48,245 nucleotides of DNA from Sedimentitalea arenosa (GTDB lineage Bacteria > Pseudomonadota > Alphaproteobacteria > Rhodobacterales > Rhodobacteraceae), in contig NZ_JAELVR010000016.1 of NCBI RefSeq assembly GCF_016428585.1, forward strand, positions 1 to 48,245. The letters run 5' to 3'. A program made the translations under genes and the position numbers. The notes beneath the pieces are model-generated. The model ran no database searches. It was given only the letters and a program-made list of their open reading frames with translations, and was not told the origin of the DNA. Positions 1 through 6,480 of the stretch are shown in pieces. Each line of letters begins with the position of its first letter. Positions within the stretch are counted from its first letter, which is position 1.

Positions 1-120
1 GCGACTGAAGGATTGGCGTCGCGTTGCCACCCGCTACGACAGATCCCCGACGGTATTCCTCTCGGCAATCGCGCTCGCGGCTACTGTCTTGTTCTGGCTG
101 TAAATCAATGAGTCTGGAGC
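1..120 (+). mobile_element. Right end of an IS5-family (IS427-type) insertion sequence
   Basis: The first ~120 bases carry the end of an IS. They hold the last 33 codons of a transposase and then a short non-coding tail ending near GAGTCTGGAGCC, which I read as the terminal inverted repeat. Directly after it (from 121) an unrelated reading frame on the minus strand resumes in the middle of a restriction-type gene. IS427-group elements duplicate a short T-rich target; the TAA at 121-123 would fit, but the other end lies outside the window, so the duplication cannot be confirmed. Confidence 0.7.
2..103 (+). CDS. IS5-family transposase, C-terminal fragment (runs off the window start)
   Basis: The frame from base 2 reads RLKDWRRVATRYDR, then a hydrophobic stretch ending in ATVLFWL and a TAA stop at 101-103. 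This is the characteristic C-terminus of IS5-family, IS427-group DDE transposases, in which the ending RLKDWRR..TRYDR....FLSAI.IAA..IFWL is strongly conserved. Only the C-terminus is visible, so I cannot tell whether the element is intact outside the window. Its stop sits about 18 bases before the inferred IS end, a normal arrangement for this group. Confidence 0.8.
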   Translation, partial: RLKDWRRVATRYDRSPTVFLSAIALAATVLFWL

Positions 121-415
121 CTAAATAGCGTAGGAGCTGAGATCGCCCTGCCTCAATGTCCGGGGCCTTGAATTCGAAGATAACCTGCAGCGCATACCAC
201 TCGCCGCTGTCATCGGCGAAGGCAACCAAATCCGCTGAACCACAAGTTGCATACTTCTGTCCGCGCTCACGTTTGGTTAGGTCATGTGGCGTGTCGGGCA
301 CCTGCCATTCTGGCTTCCACCGAAGTTGTGTCTCCTTCCATCCCAGTCGCAATAAGTCCCTAATAACCTGTTGTCGTACCGTTTCTTCGGGTTTGATTGG
401 CGCGGCATCGGTCAT
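121..415 (-). pseudogene. Type I restriction enzyme R-like N-terminal fragment, interrupted by the IS
   Basis: On the minus strand an ATG at 415, preceded by a good ribosome site (GAAGGA), opens a frame beginning MTDAAPIKPEETVRQQVIR. It contains WKPEWQVPDTPHDLTKRERG, then GSADLVAF, and ALQVIFEFKAPDIEAG followed by LLRYL. This is the HsdR_N-type nuclease domain at the start of type I restriction/N-6 methylase-like proteins; the D of SADLVAF and the EFK motif resemble a PD-(D/E)xK core. The family resemblance stops after LLRYL, at base ~121, exactly where the IS begins. The frame stays open to base 2 but reads through IS DNA. The rest of the gene is displaced or lost, so I call it a disrupted gene. 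The similarity is from recognition, not from a search. Confidence 0.7.
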
Positions 416-884
416 CACTTGTCCTTCATTACTGGCAGGAAACGAGCTACCCGTTTTCAAAGGCCGATACTAGCCGCAAGGCAAAACGAATTCACCAGAA
501 TAATCTCCGGGCGCTGAGCTCCCCAGCCTTTGCCGAGCCCGTGAGACCTCCCAGATGTCTCCGGCTGGTCATTCGCCCTCGCCATAGTGGTTACCAATTT
601 TGCGCACTTGTTGGGCCTCGCCGCAATGAAGCTTCCAAGTTGAACGACGCAAATGCTGGGACGCTGAGACGTTTCGATCTCAGTTCCGTTCGACCGAACG
701 CGACCAGCTTCGAAGTGCTCAGCTACTTTTCTGGAAAACTGTTTTTTATCATAACCTTACAGCCTGAGCACCAAAACGGCGCAGTCATCAGGTCCGGAGA
801 ATATCGCCACGGAGAGACCGCTTCCGGGCCTCTTGGCGCAGCGGCCAGTGCTAAGCCACACTCGCATAACCCTCGAAAAAAACG
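416..884. other. Gene-poor stretch between the restriction gene remnant and tRNA-Ser
   Basis: About 470 bases lie upstream of the restriction gene start and downstream of the tRNA 3' end. I find no frame with a recognisable protein; frames that cross it have no ribosome site and run through the tRNA. It presumably holds the promoter of the interrupted gene. The AT-rich run near 727-760 is a possible promoter area, but no clear -35/-10 pair stands out. Confidence 0.5.
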
Positions 885-907
885 GAAAAATCCGGCCGCA
901 GCCGGAT
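885..907 (-). terminator. Intrinsic terminator of tRNA-Ser
   Basis: Read on the minus strand, a 7-bp stem ATCCGGC/GCCGGAT with a short TGCG loop is followed by TTTTTCCG and further T residues. It lies about 27 bases past the CCA end of the tRNA, the normal place for the terminator of a monocistronic tRNA gene. Confidence 0.75.
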
Positions 908-933
908 CGGGAGAACGCTTTCGAGGGGGCAAG

Positions 934-1023
934 TGGCGGAGACGAAGGGATTCGAACCCTCGAGACCCTTCCGGGCCTACTCCCTTAGCAGGGGAGCGCC
1001 TTCGACCACTCGGCCACGTCTCC
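934..1023 (-). tRNA. tRNA-Ser (anticodon GCU)
   Basis: The minus strand gives a 90-base class II tRNA with CCA encoded in the DNA. The acceptor stem GGAGACG pairs with CGTCTCC. The D-arm contains GGCCGAGTGG, and the anticodon arm CTCCCCT-GCT-AAGGGAG carries anticodon GCT (reads AGC/AGU, serine). A long variable arm (GGCCCGGAAGGGTC) and the T-arm GAGGGTTCGAATCCCTT follow. The long variable arm and the discriminator G are serine-type. It has its own promoter and terminator. Its 3' side faces a zone of restriction gene debris and IS ends, so it may have served as an integration site. Confidence 0.97.
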
Positions 1024-1030
1024 GCCGTCC

Positions 1031-1059
1031 CGTTTAGAGGTGCGCAGCCCGAGAAACAA
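1031..1059 (-). promoter_or_regulatory. Putative sigma-70 promoter of tRNA-Ser
   Basis: On the minus strand TTGTTT (1059-1054) and TAAACG (1036-1031) are separated by 17 bases. The -10 ends 7 bases before the mature tRNA 5' end, which suits a short-leader tRNA transcript. This is a motif reading by eye only. Confidence 0.45.
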
Positions 1060-1359
1060 GGCGAAAGTAGCGCTTCAATGCTCATTCATTCATCTTATAC
1101 GCGCAGTATTGTAACGGTGGCCGTTATCGGTGCGAAATCCCTCGGTGTTTGGAAAAAACCGTCAACGTGAACGACTCCGTGCGAAGCGGCCGATCTGCCA
1201 ATAGAAAGAATTTTGCCGACCGCGTGATGCGGCGCACCACGCACATGATCCATGCACTTGTCACCGAGATACTCGGCCAGATCGGCGGCGACGCAGGATG
1301 AGCCGCTATCGCTGAACAACCTCCACTTCTGGACTCGCTGTTGCACTGTTGCGGCTTGA
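1060..1359. other. Non-coding or degenerate stretch upstream of tRNA-Ser
   Basis: There are 300 bases between the tRNA promoter and the IS3 scrap. A minus-strand frame of 83 codons (1095-1346) has no recognisable family and no ribosome site. The stretch next to the IS3 fragment is probably further decayed IS DNA, but I cannot assign it. Confidence 0.4.
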
Positions 1360-1503
1360 CGCCTTTATGTCCGCGTCAATACGCTGCCCGACGCCAAAAC
1401 CGTTCTGAAATTGATAGGAGGCTGGGTCGAGGACTAAAATGAAAACCACTCACACAGCGGCCTGAAATGGAAATCGCCCCGCGAGTTCATCAGGGCAAAA
1501 ACC
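1360..1503 (+). pseudogene. IS3-family transposase (OrfB) C-terminal scrap with in-frame stop
   Basis: The plus-strand frame from 1360 reads RLYVRVNTLPDAKTVL, then a segment ending GGWVED, a TAA stop at 1435-1437, then NENHSHSGLKWKSPREFIRA. This is the conserved C-terminal end of IS3-family OrfB integrases, which normally reads ...EDYNE.HPHSGLK..SPREFI. The stop replaces the Tyr of EDYNE. Everything N-terminal to the RVN motif is missing. The fragment runs straight into the terminal repeat of the IS903-type element at 1504, so the second IS probably landed in this remnant. Confidence 0.75.
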
Positions 1504-1515
1504 GGCGTTGTTGCA
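1504..1515 (+). repeat. Left terminal inverted repeat of the IS903-type element
   Basis: GGCGTTGTTGCA matches the reverse complement of 2584-2595 over 12 of 12 bases. The transposase stop codon (1558-1560) lies 42 bases inside it. Confidence 0.8.
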
Positions 1516-1557
1516 TTACCCCGGCCTGAGGCGCGACTGCCCCTTACCCGGCTGACG

Positions 1558-2428
1558 TCAATCCAAGCGGGCGATCTCGGCGGTGCCGAGTGCGTTGAAG
1601 CGGTTCATGAGGGCGATGCGGATGTGGATTTCGGCGGTCTGGCGGTCCGGGTCTCTCGCCATGATGCGCTCGCCGAAGGCCTTTAGGCAGCGCATCTTCG
1701 CCTCGATCCGGCTGCGGGCGTGGTATCCGGTCCACCGTTTCCAGAACGCCCTGCCGAAATATCGCGTCGCGCGCAGGGTTTCGTTTCGGGCGCGGGCCGC
1801 CGGGCAGTCATTCTTCCATAGCCGTCCGGTCTTTCGGATCGGGATGATCGGAATGGCGTCGCGCTCGATGATGGCTTTGTGGCAGCGGCGTGTGTCGTAG
1901 GCGCCGTCGGCGGTGACCGTGCTGATCGGCTCGTCCGCCGGTATCTGGCCGAGCAGGTCGTCCAGCACGGGGCTGTCGCCGTCGCGGCTGGGGTGAACTC
2001 CACGGCGCGAATGTCGGATGTGGCCGGGTCCATGGCCAGATGGACCTTGCGCCATTGGCGTCGGCCCTGCACCCCATGCTTGTGCGCCTGCCATTCGTCA
2101 TCACCTAGGAACTTGATACCAGTGCTGTCTGTCACCCGGCAGGGCATCACCAAGTGATGTCCCGAGAGGGCACGAGCAGGTTGAGCGGCCCGTCGGAACG
2201 GCGATAGGGGATCTGCACGGACAAGGTCTTCTGCCGGCGGCACAGGGTGGAGAAGTCCGGTACCGACCAGTCCAGCCCCGCTGGTTTCCGCAGGCTTGCC
2301 ACCATGCCTGCGGTCTGGCGCAAAGGCAGCTTGAGCAGGATCTTGATCGACAGGCAGAATCGTATGGCCGCATCGGAAAACACCGCTGGCCGTCCAGGTC
2401 GCCCTTCATGCGGCGCGCGCCAGGACAT
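1558..2428 (-). pseudogene. IS903-type IS5 transposase, frameshifted
   Basis: The product would be a DDE transposase of about 270 residues. The N-terminal part (ATG at 2428, MSWRAPHEGRPGRP) is readable to RRSDGPLNLLV near 2177. The frame then changes inside a 41-bp insertion and resumes at DSTGIKFLGDDEWQAHKHG, which holds the first catalytic Asp. A second frameshift near 1985 moves to the frame with DDLLGQIP, TADGAYDTRRCH (second Asp), then CPAARARNETLRATR and the ending RIEAKMRCLKAFGERI (the last catalytic Glu region). All domains are present but three frames are needed, so it is inactive unless two programmed frameshifts occur, which is unlikely. Confidence 0.85.
2130..2170. repeat. Palindromic 41-bp insertion inside the IS5 transposase
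   Basis: In this family LLV normally runs directly into DSTGIK. Here 41 extra bases separate the two codons. The insert contains a near-perfect hairpin: GGGCATCAC (2142-2150), CAA loop, GTGATGTCC (2154-2162), with one G-T pair. 41 is not a multiple of three, which accounts for the first frameshift. It could be a small palindromic repeat (REP-like) or the footprint of another insertion. Confidence 0.5.
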
Positions 2429-2583
2429 GTCCTTGTCGACCCAGATCAGTAAGGCCCCCGTTTACGAAGCGACGCGTTGTAGCTGGACCAGTTCGTTGTG
2501 CGATAGCGGGCGAGAGATGGCTTGTTCATACGGTGCGTCTCACGCCATGGATTCGCAAAGTGAATCCTCAGACGTCAGAGTTC

Positions 2584-2595
2584 TGCAACAACGCC
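2584..2595 (-). repeat. Right terminal inverted repeat of the IS903-type element
   Basis: TGCAACAACGCC is the exact complement of the left end. The ars operon begins 72 bases further on. Confidence 0.8.
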
Positions 2596-2630
2596 GCGAC
2601 GAACGCAGCGTCGTTGCAGTCGCTTTGGCT

Positions 2631-2646
2631 ATCGTGTATCGACGAT
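2631..2646. promoter_or_regulatory. Candidate ArsR operator (inverted repeat)
   Basis: The sequence ATCGT-gtatcg-ACGAT is a 5-bp inverted repeat around a 6-bp centre, ending 21 bases before the arsR start. Dimeric ArsR repressors bind short inverted repeats overlapping their own promoter, so the position suits autoregulation. The repeat is short and the assignment is by position only. Confidence 0.4.
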
Positions 2647-2667
2647 TAACGAAATGTAGGAACTCAC

Positions 2668-2991
2668 GTGCTCCACCCCAACACTCCCATCGCAGAATTG
2701 GCAAAGGCACTCGCCCATCCCGCGCGGTTGCGCATACTGCGGTTGCTGCGCGCCACGCCCGGATGCATTGGCGGCGACATCGTGGACGCTGTCGGCCTGG
2801 CTCAGTCCACGGTTTCCGAGCATCTGCGCATTCTGAAGGCCGTCGGTGTCATCACTGGCGAAATCTCAGGGCCGCGCACCTGCTACGCGCTGAACCCCGC
2901 CGCCCTCGCGCCGCTTGTCGATTTCATTCAGGCCCTGACCCCGCCCGCTTCCGCAGACTGCTGCATGCCAGATGAAAAGAAAACTTCATGA
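2668..2991 (+). CDS. arsR: ArsR-family metalloregulatory repressor
   Basis: This 107-residue protein is the expected size for an ArsR/SmtB winged-helix repressor that leaves DNA on binding arsenite. The start is GTG at 2668. Residues 10-30 ([18 protein letters not shown]) form the first helices. The recognition helix region is [19 protein letters not shown] (about 44-62), followed by the wing around GPRTCYAL. The classic ELCVCDL metal site of E. coli ArsR is absent. A vicinal Cys pair sits near the C-terminus (C98-C99), with C33 and C72 elsewhere. A C-terminal Cys pair recalls the ArsR of Acidithiobacillus ferrooxidans, so the As(III) site is probably of that type (inference). It overlaps acr3 by four bases (ATGA), so the two are co-translated. 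Confidence 0.9.
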   Translation: MLHPNTPIAELAKALAHPARLRILRLLRATPGCIGGDIVDAVGLAQSTVSEHLRILKAVGVITGEISGPRTCYALNPAALAPLVDFIQALTPPASADCCMPDEKKTS

Positions 2992-4016
2992 GTCTTTTTG
3001 AACGATGGCTGACCCTTTGGGTCGCCCTGTGCATACTTGCCGGACTTTTGCTCGGCAACCTTGCGCCAGGCCTCTTTGGTGCGCTGGCCGCGCTGGAAGT
3101 CGCCTCGGTCAACTTTGTCGTCGCCGTCCTGATCTGGGCGATGGTCTATCCGATGATGATCGCGGTAGATTTCGGCTCGCTCAAGACGGTGGGCCAACGG
3201 CCGAAGGGCCTGGTCATCACGCTGGTGGTCAACTGGCTGATCAAGCCATTCACCATGGCGGCGCTGGCGGTGCTTTTCTTTGAGCATGTCTTTGCCGGGC
3301 TGATCGACCCCGAGCGCGCACAGGAATACATCGCGGGCCTGATCCTGCTTGGCGCCGCGCCCTGTACCGCGATGGTGTTCGTCTGGTCGCAACTGACAAA
3401 AGGCGACCCGAACTACACGCTGGTGCAGGTCTCGGTGAACGACCTGATCATGGTGGTCGCCTATGCGCCGATCGTGGCGTTCCTGCTTGGCGTGACCGAC
3501 ATCAGCGTGCCGTGGGAAACGCTGGTCCTGTCAGTCGTCCTCTACATCGTCATTCCCTTGATCGCGGGGATGTTCACTCGACAGGCGCTGATCGCAAGAG
3601 GTGGCGACACGGCGGTGGCGGCGTTCACGGCGCGGCTCAAGCCGGCCTCGGTGGTGGGGCTTTTGCTGACCGTGGTCCTGCTGTTCGGCTTTCAGGGGCC
3701 GGTGATCCTTGCGCAACCGTTGCTGATCGCAATGATCGCGGTGCCGATCATCATCCAGTCCTACGGGATCTTCGCGCTCGGCTACGGATGGGCATATCTG
3801 TGGCGCGTACCGCACAAGGTCGCAGCACCCTGCGCGCTGATCGGAACGTCCAATTTCTTCGAACTCGCAGTCGCGGTGGCCATCGGGTTGTTCGGGCTGA
3901 ACTCCGGCGCGGCGCTCGCCACCGTCGTGGGTGTGCTGGTCGAGGTGCCGGTCATGCTGAGCCTGGTGAGCATAGCCAACCGGACACGCGCGAAATTCCC
4001 CGGGTCAACAAGTTGA
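2988..4016 (+). CDS. acr3: Arsenite efflux permease of the ACR3 family
   Basis: This 342-residue inner-membrane protein has about ten hydrophobic segments. It exports As(III) (some members also antimonite) with the proton gradient. The diagnostic ACR3 region is [19 protein letters not shown], with the conserved Cys in the fourth membrane segment thought to be essential for transport. [18 protein letters not shown] and the late segment [17 protein letters not shown] are also ACR3-typical. The start overlaps the arsR stop. No arsC reductase follows, so reduction of arsenate must be encoded elsewhere or the locus handles arsenite only. The 180 bases after it show no gene. Confidence 0.93.
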   Translation: MSLFERWLTLWVALCILAGLLLGNLAPGLFGALAALEVASVNFVVAVLIWAMVYPMMIAVDFGSLKTVGQRPKGLVITLVVNWLIKPFTMAALAVLFFEHVFAGLIDPERAQEYIAGLILLGAAPCTAMVFVWSQLTKGDPNYTLVQVSVNDLIMVVAYAPIVAFLLGVTDISVPWETLVLSVVLYIVIPLIAGMFTRQALIARGGDTAVAAFTARLKPASVVGLLLTVVLLFGFQGPVILAQPLLIAMIAVPIIIQSYGIFALGYGWAYLWRVPHKVAAPCALIGTSNFFELAVAVAIGLFGLNSGAALATVVGVLVEVPVMLSLVSIANRTRAKFPGSTS

Positions 4017-4197
4017 ACCACCGCCTGTGACTCATCATCCGCAGCTACTCCCGCAAAGGGGCTGCATGTCCGGTCAGTCTGCGATGACACTGGCCGCAAA
4101 CGACAGAAATGAGCCGCCTTTGATGTGGTGCGAAACTTGGGCGTAGAGAGGGCTTCAGCGCACATCGCGTTCGCAGATCAGAAGTCCACTCGTTCTT

Positions 4198-5955
4198 TCA
4201 CAAGCTAGAGGCCAGCCGTTTGGCCTCTGTATATCCCGAGATCATTTTTCCAATGATTTCTTCCGTCGCTCCGTGGCTGCGCATGAAAGCGGCCGGGTCT
4301 GAAGCGAGGGACGGAGAGGCATTGATGCCCTCCAACGCCGATCTGGCTCTTTCGCCATCGCCGAGCGCCCCCGCTGCAATCGCGACGAGGAAATTCCCGA
4401 AGCCGGAACCCTTGTTTGCCGAGTGTTCGGCGATGTCGAGCGCAACGGCTGCGTCGCCTTCCAACAGATGATACATCGAGAGCAGGTGATAGTACCATGC
4501 CGGCGGATCGACGGTTCGCTCAAGAGACCGTTCCATGAGCGGAACACCCTCGTCGAACTTGCCCCGAGCGGCAAGCCGCCAGCCGACCTGGGCGAGCGTA
4601 TCGGGGTCGTTCGGGTTGAGCTCGAGCGCCCGCCATCCGAACCGCTCGCCTTCCTGGTAGTTGCCCATGTGGTGATGGATAGCCGACAGAGCCTTCAGGG
4701 TCAGCACGTTGTTGGGATCCAGGCTATAGGCGCGCTCGGCCGCGGCCAAGGCCGCAATGTAGTTGGCGTTAATTTGTTCGGGCGGCAGGAACCGGTACCG
4801 GGACGCGTCGAGGCGGACCCATCCCAGCATCGCCCAGGCGTCACTGTAGTCCGGATTTCGTGCCACCGCCGCATCGAGGCACTCGAGCATCTGCTCGAAT
4901 TCGGCCCGCTCAAGGGTCCGGCGATAGGAATACCCCTGTTGAACGCAAAGGTAGCTTTCCAGGCTCGCCGGCGGGGGGCTGTCGGCGTTCGACCGGATGT
5001 CCTCGGACAGAGCCCCGTATGGCTGCCCAAGGGCGCTCGCGATCTCGGCCGACACGGAGTCGCGCAAATCGATGAGCGATCCCGGTGAGAGTTGCAGGTC
5101 GTAAATGTCGCTCCAGACCATTTCGCCAGTGCCGGCATTCAAGAGGTTGACCACGACGGAGACGCGATTCCCCTCGATCAGAACTTCTCCGCGCACGACG
5201 TAGCTGGGGAGGGGGGCCTTGCCGAGCTCTGCCAATGTCTGTGCTTCAAGGTTCTCGACCGACGGCGCAAAAAGCCGGAGGCCGCGGAACTGGCTCAGAT
5301 AGTGCAGGAGTTCCGAGCCGAGGCCAGCTGCGAGCGCATGCGTGGTCTCTGACGGATCGAGCGCCTGAAAGGGCAGAATGGCGACACGGGGCAGATCGAC
5401 CTCGCCGGCGGTTGCCGTGGTGGTATCGTCTGACCCTTTTTGGAGGAGAAGGCCGACGCCCACCCCGGTCAGCAGGACCAGAAGGATCGCGATCGCGAGT
5501 GTTGCCCGGGAGCTGCGTTGGTGCGTCCGGGGCGGTGTGGGATCGACCTCCGGCGGCTGCGGGTCGGGGGGCTCAGGCGCGTGGTGCAGTGTCTCGAACT
5601 CCGGCGCGTATCCACCCTTCGGAATCGAGATCCGTACGGGATCATCACGTCCAGGCCCGACATAGTAGCTGTCGAGATCGCGGCGAAGGCGGCGCGCTTC
5701 CAGCCGGACGACCGGATCTGACTTGCTGTTGAAATCGGTGTCGCGCCGAAACACCTCGTGCGCGATAACGACGCCCTTCAGACCCTGGGCGCGACCCGCA
5801 ACCGCTTCTTCGACGACGAAGCGAAGGAATTTCCGACGCTGATCGCTGGCCGAAAAATCCGGACTGGCCAGCACACGTTCCAAAGCCGCCTGAATGTCGG
5901 CTGTCGACGGGGTGTCCCTCTCGCATTCGACTGCCTGTTGGACCGTGTGCGCCAT
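4198..5955 (-). CDS. Membrane-anchored TPR protein with regulator-like N-terminus
   Basis: This 585-residue protein has three parts. Residues ~15-120 are a domain seen at the N-terminus of many alphaproteobacterial 'adenylate cyclase/TPR' proteins: RRKFLRFVVEEAVAGRA, then DPVVRLEARRLRRDL and IPKGGYAPEF, probably winged-helix-like. A Pro-rich linker leads to one membrane segment (about 151-172, ATLAIAILLVLLTGVGVGLL). The outer part starts with a TolB/FlgO-like fold (LPRVAILPFQALDPSE) and continues into tetratricopeptide repeats (DAWAMLGWVRLDASRY, NVLTLKALSAIHHHMGNYQEG, DTLAQVGWRLAARGKFDEG). The layout, cytoplasmic N-domain, one helix, periplasmic TPR, resembles CadC-like one-component sensors (inference). 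No cyclase catalytic domain is present. It diverges from the sulfatase locus, which it may control. Confidence 0.75.
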   Translation of the reverse strand: MAHTVQQAVECERDTPSTADIQAALERVLASPDFSASDQRRKFLRFVVEEAVAGRAQGLKGVVIAHEVFRRDTDFNSKSDPVVRLEARRLRRDLDSYYVGPGRDDPVRISIPKGGYAPEFETLHHAPEPPDPQPPEVDPTPPRTHQRSSRATLAIAILLVLLTGVGVGLLLQKGSDDTTTATAGEVDLPRVAILPFQALDPSETTHALAAGLGSELLHYLSQFRGLRLFAPSVENLEAQTLAELGKAPLPSYVVRGEVLIEGNRVSVVVNLLNAGTGEMVWSDIYDLQLSPGSLIDLRDSVSAEIASALGQPYGALSEDIRSNADSPPPASLESYLCVQQGYSYRRTLERAEFEQMLECLDAAVARNPDYSDAWAMLGWVRLDASRYRFLPPEQINANYIAALAAAERAYSLDPNNVLTLKALSAIHHHMGNYQEGERFGWRALELNPNDPDTLAQVGWRLAARGKFDEGVPLMERSLERTVDPPAWYYHLLSMYHLLEGDAAVALDIAEHSANKGSGFGNFLVAIAAGALGDGERARSALEGINASPSLASDPAAFMRSHGATEEIIGKMISGYTEAKRLASSL

Positions 5956-6165
5956 CGATTCTCCGTATCGCGAAAAAATCGCTTGTATCTCGTGTCTTTA
6001 GCAGCCGCCTTCGCCTACGTCACACAGATTTCATGTTAACATCACAACATCAGGGGGGTGTCACAGGGGGGGTACGAACCCGTTCGCTACTCCCTTGAGC
6101 GGGTCGAAGGCGCTACTCGATTTAGTGAAACCCTTCTCCGGCGTCGTTCCATCGGAGGACATTGC

Positions 6166-6435
6166 ATGGACCGCTGGCACTTCACGATGAACCGTTGGCC
6201 CGACCAAGCCTTTTCGATCCGTCGACGCATGAAGGACGACGAGCGGTTCTGCGAGATCGTGTGCGATTACGAGGTCGCGCGGTCTGCGTTGCAGCACTGG
6301 CGCCTGAAAGATCCGCCCGAAACGCAAAGGATCACCGACTACAAGCAGATCGTGCGCGAGCTGGAGGCGGAGATCGAAGCAGACCTGGCGCTTTCGCGCC
6401 TCATGACATCAACCGGTTGCGGGGGCGAATCGTAA
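6166..6435 (+). CDS. Small conserved-looking protein upstream of the sulfatase, function unknown
   Basis: The frame encodes 89 residues. I place the start at the ATG at 6166 because CGGAGGA lies 6-12 bases upstream; an earlier ATG at 6058 adds residues through a region with no ribosome site. The protein begins MDRWHFTMNRWPDQAF and is highly charged, with a predicted helical C-terminal half (ETQRITDYKQIVRELEAEIE) that could form a coiled coil. There is no signal peptide or Cys motif. It ends 45 bases before the sulfatase and is on the same strand, so it is probably co-transcribed with it. I do not recognise the family. Confidence 0.65.
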   Translation: MDRWHFTMNRWPDQAFSIRRRMKDDERFCEIVCDYEVARSALQHWRLKDPPETQRITDYKQIVRELEAEIEADLALSRLMTSTGCGGES

Positions 6436-6480
6436 AGGTTCGCCGCCACGCCATTTCTCAAACCATACGGAGACCAACCC

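Larger units (their letters stand above)
1504..2595 (-). mobile_element. IS5-family, IS903-type insertion sequence, decayed
   Basis: A 1092-bp element is bounded by the inverted repeat GGCGTTGTTGCA (1504-1515) and its complement (2584-2595). The length, the repeat sequence and the transposase type match the IS903 group of IS5. No 9-bp target duplication is visible next to the two ends (GCAAAAACC on the left, GCGACGAAC on the right), so a flank may have been rearranged. The transposase frame is broken, so the element should not move by itself. Confidence 0.8.

Noticed and set aside
156-473. Plus-strand frame of 105 codons near the window start
   Set aside because: It is opposite the restriction-type N-terminal frame, which carries recognisable motifs and a ribosome site.
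723-1085. Minus-strand frame of 120 codons across the tRNA-Ser
   Set aside because: It contains the complete tRNA gene and its terminator, so it is not a protein gene.
1504-2595. Active IS903-type element
   Set aside because: Both ends are intact, but the transposase needs three frames and has an inserted palindrome; it cannot move unless helped in trans.
4017-4197. arsC or another ars gene after acr3
   Set aside because: The 180 bases hold no frame with reductase or other ars motifs before the convergent gene ends.
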